This document shows, one piece after another, positions 58,594 through 64,000 of a DNA stretch of 64,000 bases. The translations under genes were made by a program, and so were the position numbers. Each line of letters opens with the position of its first letter. Position 1 is the first letter of the stretch. The notes beneath the pieces are model-generated. The model made no database searches, was not told the origin of the DNA, and worked only from the letters and a program-made list of their open reading frames with translations. This DNA comes from Consotaella salsifontis (GTDB lineage: Bacteria > Pseudomonadota > Alphaproteobacteria > Rhizobiales > Rhizobiaceae), in contig NZ_FUXL01000013.1 in NCBI RefSeq assembly GCF_900167365.1, forward strand, positions 1 through 64,000, in the 5' to 3' direction.

Positions 58594-59708
58594 GCCGCCC
58601 TCTCCGTGTTGCGGGTCGCCGGTTCGGAGGATACGCGCTGCGAGCGCGCCGTAGTCCGGTTGACGACGCGGTAGCGCACCAGAACGTCGGCCGCGAGGAG
58701 GAAGAACAACATCATCGCCTGGAAGACGCCGACGGCGGCCGAAGGCAGGCGGATCGCCGTCTGCGCGCTCTCGCCGCCGACATAGGTGAGCGCGAGGACG
58801 AGCGCCGCCATGAGAATGCCGAACGGGTGAAGCCGGCCGAGGAAGGCAACGATGATCGCCGTATAGCCGTAGCCGGTGGGAAAGCCCGGCGTCATCTGGC
58901 CGAACGGGCCGGCCGCCTCGAGAACGCCGGCAAGGCCCGCGAGGCCGCCGCCGATCAGCATTGCTGTCCACACCGTCCGGCTCTCCTGAAAGCCGCCATA
59001 GCGCGCGGCCATCGGCGCCATTCCGAAGACGCGCATCTGAAAGCCGGCGACGGTCCGCACCACCAGGAACCAGATCACCAGGGCCAGCACCCCCGCGATC
59101 GGCACGCCAAGATGGATCAGCGTTCCGGGAACGACCTTGGGCAGCGTCTGCCAGTCGGTGAACAGCACCGTCTGGGGAAAGTTGAAGCCCTCCGGGTCCT
59201 TCCAGGGGCCGCGCGTCAGATAGTACAGAAGCTGAAGCGCAACGTAGTTCAGCATCAGGCTCGACAGGATTTCGTTGACGGAGAAGCGCGTCTTCAGGAC
59301 TGCCGGCACTGCCGCATAGGCCATGCCGCCCAGAATGCCGGCGAGGATCATCGCCGGCAGGATCCAGTATCCCGACATCTCGTATGTCAGGAGCGCGACG
59401 CCCGTGCCCGCGAGACCGCCGACGACGTACTGGCCCTCGGCGCCGATGTTCCAGACATTGGCGCGAAAGCCGATCGAGAGCCCGAGCGCGATCATCGCCA
59501 GCGGCGCGGCCTTCACCAGAAGGTCCTGCCAGCGATAGGGATTGAATAATGGCTCGACGAAGATCTTCATGACAGCGCCGATGCCGTCATAGCCGAGCAG
59601 CGTGAACAGCGCGGCGCCGACGACCAGGGTCGTCACCACGGCGATCGCCGGCGAAGCGAAGACCATCAGCGTCGACGGTTCGCGCCTTGCCTCGAGCCTA
59701 AGCACCAT
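58590..59708 (-). CDS. ABC transporter permease (nucleoside/BMP type, first subunit)
   Basis: A 372-residue permease with about ten membrane segments. Family blocks are LVKAAPLAMIALGLSIGFRANVWNIGAEGQYVVG, RFSVNEILSSLMLNYVALQL and GYTAIIVAFLGRLHPFGIL. The ATG at 59708 overlaps the end of the ATPase gene by 11 nt; an open extension farther upstream is out of family. It is the NupP-like partner of the smaller permease. The C-terminus ends in an Arg/Thr/Ser-rich cytoplasmic tail of about 25 residues. Confidence 0.92.
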   Translation of the reverse strand: MVLRLEARREPSTLMVFASPAIAVVTTLVVGAALFTLLGYDGIGAVMKIFVEPLFNPYRWQDLLVKAAPLAMIALGLSIGFRANVWNIGAEGQYVVGGLAGTGVALLTYEMSGYWILPAMILAGILGGMAYAAVPAVLKTRFSVNEILSSLMLNYVALQLLYYLTRGPWKDPEGFNFPQTVLFTDWQTLPKVVPGTLIHLGVPIAGVLALVIWFLVVRTVAGFQMRVFGMAPMAARYGGFQESRTVWTAMLIGGGLAGLAGVLEAAGPFGQMTPGFPTGYGYTAIIVAFLGRLHPFGILMAALVLALTYVGGESAQTAIRLPSAAVGVFQAMMLFFLLAADVLVRYRVVNRTTARSQRVSSEPATRNTERAA

Positions 59709-61254
59709 GATGCGTGATCCCCTCGGCCGGCGCCGCACTTGCCGGCTTCTTCTTGCCATGCACCCCGCCCATCAGCAGGCCGAGCTCCTCGATGGAGACG
59801 GTGGCGATGTCCATCGCCGCCGAAAGATGACCCTCATTGATGACGGCGATGCGATCCGACAGCGCCAGAAGCTCGTCGAGGTCCTGGCTGATCAGGACGA
59901 TGGCGGAGCCGGACGCCGCCAGATCCACCATGGCCTGCCGGATGAAGCTCGCCGCTCCGGCGTCCACGCCCCAGGTCGGCTGGGCGACGAGGAGCACCGC
60001 CGGCTCCTGCATGATCTCGCGGCCCATGACGTATTTCTGCAAGTTGCCGCCGGAAAGACTTCCCGCCATCCCCCTCGCGCCCGTCGCCTTCACCGAAAAG
60101 GCGGATATGACCGAGGAGGCGAATTCGCGTGCCGCGCTCCGACGCAGCAGCCCCTTCGCGGCCAGCGCCTTGCGGGTGCGCGCCGAGAGGATGGCGTTCT
60201 CGGCAAGGGACATGCCCGGCACGGCCGCATGTCCGTTTCTCTCCTCGGGCACACTGGAGAGCCCGGCGCGCCGTCGCCCGGTGACGCCGGTGTCCGTGAT
60301 GTCCCGGCCGTCGATGACAATGCGCCCGCGCATGCCGCGCCGCTGCTCGCCCGAGAGTGCCGCCAGAAGCTCGTTCTGGCCATTGCCGGCAACGCCAGCA
60401 ATGCCGAAGATTTCGCCGGCCGACACTTCGAAGGAAATGTCGTTGAGGCTGGTGCCGAACGGCGGCTCGCCCGGCACGGACAAATTCTCGACGGTGAAGC
60501 GCACCTGACCGACGGTTCGCCCGTCCCTGCCCTCAATATCCTTGAGATTGCCGCCGATCATCATCTCGGCCATCGAGCGCGCCGTCTCCTTGGCGGGATC
60601 GCACGTCGCCACCACGCGGCCGCCGCGCATGATCGTGGCGCGGTCGCACAGGGCTTTGATCTCCTCGAGCTTGTGCGAGATGTAGAGGATCGAGCAGCCC
60701 TCGCTGGCGAGCTGGCGCAGCGTCTTGAACAGCTCCTCCACCTCCTGCGGCGTCAGCACCGAGGTCGGCTCGTCCATGATGAGGAGCTTCGGCTTCTGCA
60801 AAAGCGCGCGCACGATCTCGATTCGCTGGCGCTCGCCCACCGAAAGCGTATGGACGTCGCGGTGCGGGTCGAGCGCGAGATTGTAGCTGTCCAGAACCCT
60901 GCGCACCTCCGCCTCGAGCTGGCGTCGCGCTGGCGGATGATCCATGCCGAGGGCTATATTCTCCAGGACCGTCATCGCCTCGAACAGCGAGAAGTGCTGG
61001 AAGACCATGCCGATGCCCAGCGCCCGCGCCTCACGCGGCGAGCCGACCTGCGCTTCGCGCCCGTCGAAGGTGATCTGGCCGCTATCGGCCTGGAGCACGC
61101 CATAGATGATCTTGACCAGCGTCGACTTGCCGGCGCCGTTTTCGCCGAGAAGAGCATGAATCTCCCCCGGCTGGACGGCAAAGGATATGGCGTCATTGGC
61201 AAGGACGCCGGGAAAACGCTTGGTAATGCCCAGGAGCTCGATACGCGGCAGCAT
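59698..61254 (-). CDS. ABC transporter ATP-binding protein, duplicated (nucleoside type)
   Basis: A 518-residue tandem ATPase. The first half is complete: Walker A GENGAGKST (37-45), signature LSVGERQRIEI and Walker B LLIMDEPTS. The second half has no proper Walker A (GVAGNGQNELL), a signature LSGGNLQKYVMGRE and a degenerate Walker B (VLLVAQPTWGVD, Gln in place of the catalytic acid region). This asymmetry is normal for ribose/nucleoside-type ATPases. It energises the two permeases that follow. The xdhC stop lies 37 nt upstream, so the transporter and Xdh genes are likely one transcript. Confidence 0.94.
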   Translation of the reverse strand: MLPRIELLGITKRFPGVLANDAISFAVQPGEIHALLGENGAGKSTLVKIIYGVLQADSGQITFDGREAQVGSPREARALGIGMVFQHFSLFEAMTVLENIALGMDHPPARRQLEAEVRRVLDSYNLALDPHRDVHTLSVGERQRIEIVRALLQKPKLLIMDEPTSVLTPQEVEELFKTLRQLASEGCSILYISHKLEEIKALCDRATIMRGGRVVATCDPAKETARSMAEMMIGGNLKDIEGRDGRTVGQVRFTVENLSVPGEPPFGTSLNDISFEVSAGEIFGIAGVAGNGQNELLAALSGEQRRGMRGRIVIDGRDITDTGVTGRRRAGLSSVPEERNGHAAVPGMSLAENAILSARTRKALAAKGLLRRSAAREFASSVISAFSVKATGARGMAGSLSGGNLQKYVMGREIMQEPAVLLVAQPTWGVDAGAASFIRQAMVDLAASGSAIVLISQDLDELLALSDRIAVINEGHLSAAMDIATVSIEELGLLMGGVHGKKKPASAAPAEGITHHGA

Positions 61255-61291
61255 GGGTGGCGGCTAAATCCCTTGGGCCGGCGGTGGAGGG

Positions 61292-62161
61292 CTAGCCGGC
61301 AGCGGCACTATTGCATCCGGCGGGTGCCGCTGCCAAGCGATCAGTCACAATTTCCTGTTGACGCAAAAGCAGGCAGCTGGTCATTTCGGCGGCAGCCAGA
61401 GCGGCGATCACAGCCGGACGCTTGTCCTTTACCGAACTCCCCCCGATAGGCAAGGTCAAGCGCGAGATTGATTCCCCAAGATCACCGCGAACGAGATGGC
61501 GGCGGAACTGCTCCCGCTTCGTCGCAGAGCCGATCATGCCGACATAGGCTGCGTCGCCACGCCTCAGCGCGGCCTCGGCGATGAGAAAATCGAGCGCGTG
61601 GTCGTGGGTCATCACCGCATAAGCAGCGTGGGCAGGCGCCTCCCCGACCAGCGACTCGGGAAGCGCGGCGACGTGCGTCTCAACCTCTGACGGAAGACCA
61701 GCGAGCATCTCCGCCCGGGTATCGATGAGAGAGATCCGAAATGGCAGCAGCGCCAGCGCTTGCGCCAGCGCCCGCCCGACATGCCCCGCGCCGAAGATGA
61801 GGATGGACGGCCGCGCGGCCGCTTCCTCCGCCTGACGCCGCTCCAGTCTCGCCAGACAAGCGCCGTCCGCAACGGAAAGGTGCAGGCTGACCCAGCCGCC
61901 ACAGCACTGGCCGAGTTCCGGCCCCAGCGGCAGCTCCATGATCTCGTCCGGACGACCGTCCGCCAGCATCACCAGAGCCGCATCGATCGCCCGGAACTCA
62001 AGCGCGCCGCCGCCGATCGTCCCGGCAATTCCTCGCGGTGTCACGAGCATCAGCGCCCCCGCCTCGCGCGGGGTCGAACCTTTGATCTCGGCGATCTCCA
62101 CGAGAGCTGCCGGTTCACCAGCGGCAAGGCTGCCGCGCAGCAGGGCGATTAGGTCGCTCAC
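61292..62161 (-). CDS. xdhC: Xanthine dehydrogenase accessory protein XdhC
   Basis: A 289-residue chaperone that inserts sulfurated molybdenum cofactor into xanthine dehydrogenase. The N-terminal XdhC/CoxI domain has LVEIAEIKGSTPREAGALML with the conserved GSxPR, and a cysteine pair in LGQCCGGWVSL. The C-terminal Rossmann domain has ILIFGAGHVGRALAQAL and YVGMIGSATKRE. The start is a GTG at 62161 overlapping the xdhB stop (GTGA), a strong sign of coupling. It lies between xdhB and the transporter ATPase. Confidence 0.94.
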   Translation of the reverse strand: MSDLIALLRGSLAAGEPAALVEIAEIKGSTPREAGALMLVTPRGIAGTIGGGALEFRAIDAALVMLADGRPDEIMELPLGPELGQCCGGWVSLHLSVADGACLARLERRQAEEAAARPSILIFGAGHVGRALAQALALLPFRISLIDTRAEMLAGLPSEVETHVAALPESLVGEAPAHAAYAVMTHDHALDFLIAEAALRRGDAAYVGMIGSATKREQFRRHLVRGDLGESISRLTLPIGGSSVKDKRPAVIAALAAAEMTSCLLLRQQEIVTDRLAAAPAGCNSAAAG

Positions 62162-64000
62162 CGCCCCCGCACCGCTTCCACCGCCATGAGGACGCGCTCG
62201 GGCGTCGCCGGTGCGTCGAGATCGGGAAAGACGCGGTAGTCGCCCGCAGCGCAGACCGCGTCGGTCAAGGCCGAGAAGGCGGAGATCGCCAGCATGAAAG
62301 GCGGCTCGCCCACCGCCTTGGAGCGATAGATCGTCGGCGAGGGATTGCGCCCCTTCTCCCAGATGCGGATGGAAAAATCGTCCGGGCGGTCGTTGGCGGT
62401 CGGGATCTTGTAGGTGGAGGGCGCGTGGGTCATCAGCGCGCCCTTGTCGTTCCACCACAGCTCCTCCGTCGTCAGCCAGCCGAGGCCCTGGATGAAGCCG
62501 CCCTCGATCTGGCCCTTGTCGAGCGCCGGGTTCAGCGACTGCCCAACGTCGTGGAGGATGTCGACGCGAAGAAGCCGGTGCTCCCCCGTCAGCGTGTCGA
62601 TCACGACTTCCGAGCAGCCCGCGCCATAGGCGAAGTAGAAGAACGGCGTGCCGGAGGCCGTCTCGCGGTCATAGGTGATGCCGGGCGTTGCATAGAAGCC
62701 CGTGGAAGAGAGCGAGACGCGGGCGAGATAGGCCTCACCGACCAGATCCTCGAACCGCTTCTCCATATTGCCGATGCGCACGCGGCCGGGGAGGAAGACG
62801 ACCTGCTCTGCCGACACATTGTAGCGCGAGGCGGCATAGTCGATCAGCCGGCCCTTGATCGTCCGCGCGGCCGCCTGCGCCGCCATGCCGTTGAGGTCCG
62901 AGCCAGAGGAGGCGGCGGTGGCCGAGGTGTTCGGGACCTTGGCCGTGGTTGTCGAGGTGATCTTGATCCGTTCGATATCGATCTGCAGCTCCTCGGCCAC
63001 CACCTGGGCGACCTTGGTGAAGAGCCCCTGGCCCATCTCCGTGCCGCCATGGTTCAGGTGGACCGACCCGTCCTTGTAGATGTGGACGAGAGCGCCGGCC
63101 TGATTGAGATGCGACGTCGTGAATGAAATGCCGAACTTCACCGGCGTCAGCGCCAGCCCCTTCTTGAGGATCGGGTTCGCCGCGTTGAAGGCGCGCACCT
63201 CCCGCCGGCGGGCACGATAATCGCACGAGGCTTCCAGTTCCTCGACGATCTCCTCGATCACGCTATCGGAGACGCTCATATGGTAAGGCGTCACGCCCGA
63301 TCCGTCAGCCGGATAGAAGTTCGCCTTCCGCACATCCAGCGGGTCGAGCCCCGCCTCGAAGGCAACACGGTCCATCACCCGCTCGATGCCAACCATGCCC
63401 TGCGGCCCGCCGAAGCCGCGAAACGCCGTGTTGGAGACGGTGTGGGTCTTCAGCCGGCGCGAATGAATGCGTGCCGCCGGCAGTTTATAGGCATTGTCGG
63501 CATGGAACATCGCCCGGTCGGCAATGGCGGCCGAAAGGTCGGAGGAATAGCCGCAGCGCACGAAATGGTCGAAGGCGACGGCCTGAAGCCTGCCACCCTC
63601 GTCAAAGCCGACGTCATAGTCGACGCGCACCTCGTGGCGCTTGCCGGTCATCACCATGTCGTCGTCGCGGTCGAGCCGGCACTTGGCGGGGCGCCCGGTC
63701 TTCAGCGCCACGAGCGCCGCAACGCAGCCGAAGAGCGCCGGCTGACTTTCCTTGCCGCCGAAGCCGCCGCCCATGCGCCGGACCTCCACCGTAACCGCAT
63801 GGTCCGGCACGCCCAGCATCTTGGCGACGTTGTGCTGCACTTCCGAGGGATGCTGGGTGGAGGAGCGCACGATAACATCGCCGTCCTCCTGGGGGATGGC
63901 GACGGCGATCTGACCCTCGAGATAGAAGTGGTCCTGCCCGCCGACCTCGACGCGCCCCCTGATGCGCTTCGGCGCGCCCGCCAGCGCCGCATCGGCATCG
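62158..64000 (-). CDS. xdhB: Xanthine dehydrogenase molybdopterin-binding subunit (5' end outside window)
   Basis: The last about 613 residues of the Moco-binding subunit; the frame is open to the window edge, so the start lies beyond 64000. Motifs of the family include HFYLEGQIAVAIPQEDGD, RRMGGGFGGKESQPALF, RGFGGPQGMVGIERVMD, TEMGQGLFTKVAQ, EGGFIQGLGW and the late KAVGEPPFML, which supplies the active-site Glu. The enzyme hydroxylates hypoxanthine and xanthine to urate with the XdhA FeS/FAD subunit, expected just outside the window. It overlaps xdhC by 4 nt. Confidence 0.95.
   Translation of the reverse strand, partial: DADAALAGAPKRIRGRVEVGGQDHFYLEGQIAVAIPQEDGDVIVRSSTQHPSEVQHNVAKMLGVPDHAVTVEVRRMGGGFGGKESQPALFGCVAALVALKTGRPAKCRLDRDDDMVMTGKRHEVRVDYDVGFDEGGRLQAVAFDHFVRCGYSSDLSAAIADRAMFHADNAYKLPAARIHSRRLKTHTVSNTAFRGFGGPQGMVGIERVMDRVAFEAGLDPLDVRKANFYPADGSGVTPYHMSVSDSVIEEIVEELEASCDYRARRREVRAFNAANPILKKGLALTPVKFGISFTTSHLNQAGALVHIYKDGSVHLNHGGTEMGQGLFTKVAQVVAEELQIDIERIKITSTTTAKVPNTSATAASSGSDLNGMAAQAAARTIKGRLIDYAASRYNVSAEQVVFLPGRVRIGNMEKRFEDLVGEAYLARVSLSSTGFYATPGITYDRETASGTPFFYFAYGAGCSEVVIDTLTGEHRLLRVDILHDVGQSLNPALDKGQIEGGFIQGLGWLTTEELWWNDKGALMTHAPSTYKIPTANDRPDDFSIRIWEKGRNPSPTIYRSKAVGEPPFMLAISAFSALTDAVCAAGDYRVFPDLDAPATPERVLMAVEAVRGR

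Noticed and set aside
56389-58674. A 761-codon plus-strand open frame opposite the BMP-family and permease genes
   Set aside because: The minus strand carries three clearly recognisable transporter genes; the plus-strand translation is low complexity and has no family features.
59698-60500. Missing Walker A in the second half of the nucleoside transporter ATPase, taken at first as gene decay
   Set aside because: Degenerate second ATPase halves are normal in the ribose/nucleoside-type family, and the frame is intact.
59602-61449. A 615-codon plus-strand open frame opposite the transporter ATPase
   Set aside because: The ATPase has all expected motifs on the minus strand; the opposite frame has none.

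Overview
This window is chromosomal DNA of a high-GC alphaproteobacterium, most likely of the order Hyphomicrobiales (Rhizobiales). The clues are the form of ribosomal protein L32, PhaR, the Suv3-like helicase paired with an S4 protein, DUF1217, DUF4336 and PuuD. A placement near the Aurantimonadaceae is only a guess from gene content. I see no tRNA, rRNA, CRISPR array or prophage. The only mobile DNA is an IS630-type transposase cut by the left window edge.

Layout: (1) 1-9.3 kb is housekeeping: IS630 fragment, S4 RNA-binding protein, Suv3-like RNA helicase, PHA regulator phaR, rpmF, mtgA, a farnesyl-diphosphate-synthase-like gene, a DUF4336 protein and a FAH-family hydrolase. (2) 9.4-17.0 kb is the GlgE alpha-glucan pathway (glgE, treS-maltokinase fusion, glgB). 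(3) 17.2-20.8 kb has a chemoreceptor, an SDR and a YbaK-type deacylase. (4) 20.8-28.9 kb is a transglutaminase / circularly permuted ATP-grasp + alpha-E / DUF2126 operon, divergent from a zinc metallopeptidase. This is a predicted peptide-ligation system of unknown product and the least understood part of the window. (5) 29.1-35.6 kb is treZ-malQ-treY, each overlapping the next by 4 nt. (6) 35.6-53.7 kb is mixed: a ketopantoate-reductase-like gene, a membrane-anchored unknown, a DMT exporter, a six-repeat DUF1217 protein, pyruvate carboxylase, a DeoR regulator with an MFS transporter, an L,D-transpeptidase, a 52-residue DUF3309 protein, ispG, a lytic transglycosylase, a Rieske-FAD oxidoreductase, an SDR, a deacetylase-fold protein and a GNAT. 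(7) 53.7-64.0 kb is a minus-strand purine block: xdhB (cut by the right edge), xdhC, a BMP-type nucleoside ABC transporter (ATPase, two permeases, binding protein), urate hydroxylase puuD and guanine deaminase.

How the parts work together: TreY and TreZ turn linear alpha-glucan into trehalose. TreS-Mak turns trehalose into maltose and then maltose-1-phosphate, GlgE polymerises that and GlgB branches the product. A complete trehalose-glucan loop is therefore encoded within 26 kb, with MalQ trimming short maltodextrins. The purine block would import nucleosides or bases, deaminate guanine to xanthine, oxidise xanthine to urate and oxidise urate further through PuuD.

Start codons were chosen from homology, Shine-Dalgarno spacing and overlap with the preceding gene. 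Three genes (phaR, pyc, guaD) appear to start with TTG. Very long antisense open frames occur throughout because of the high GC and were not called.
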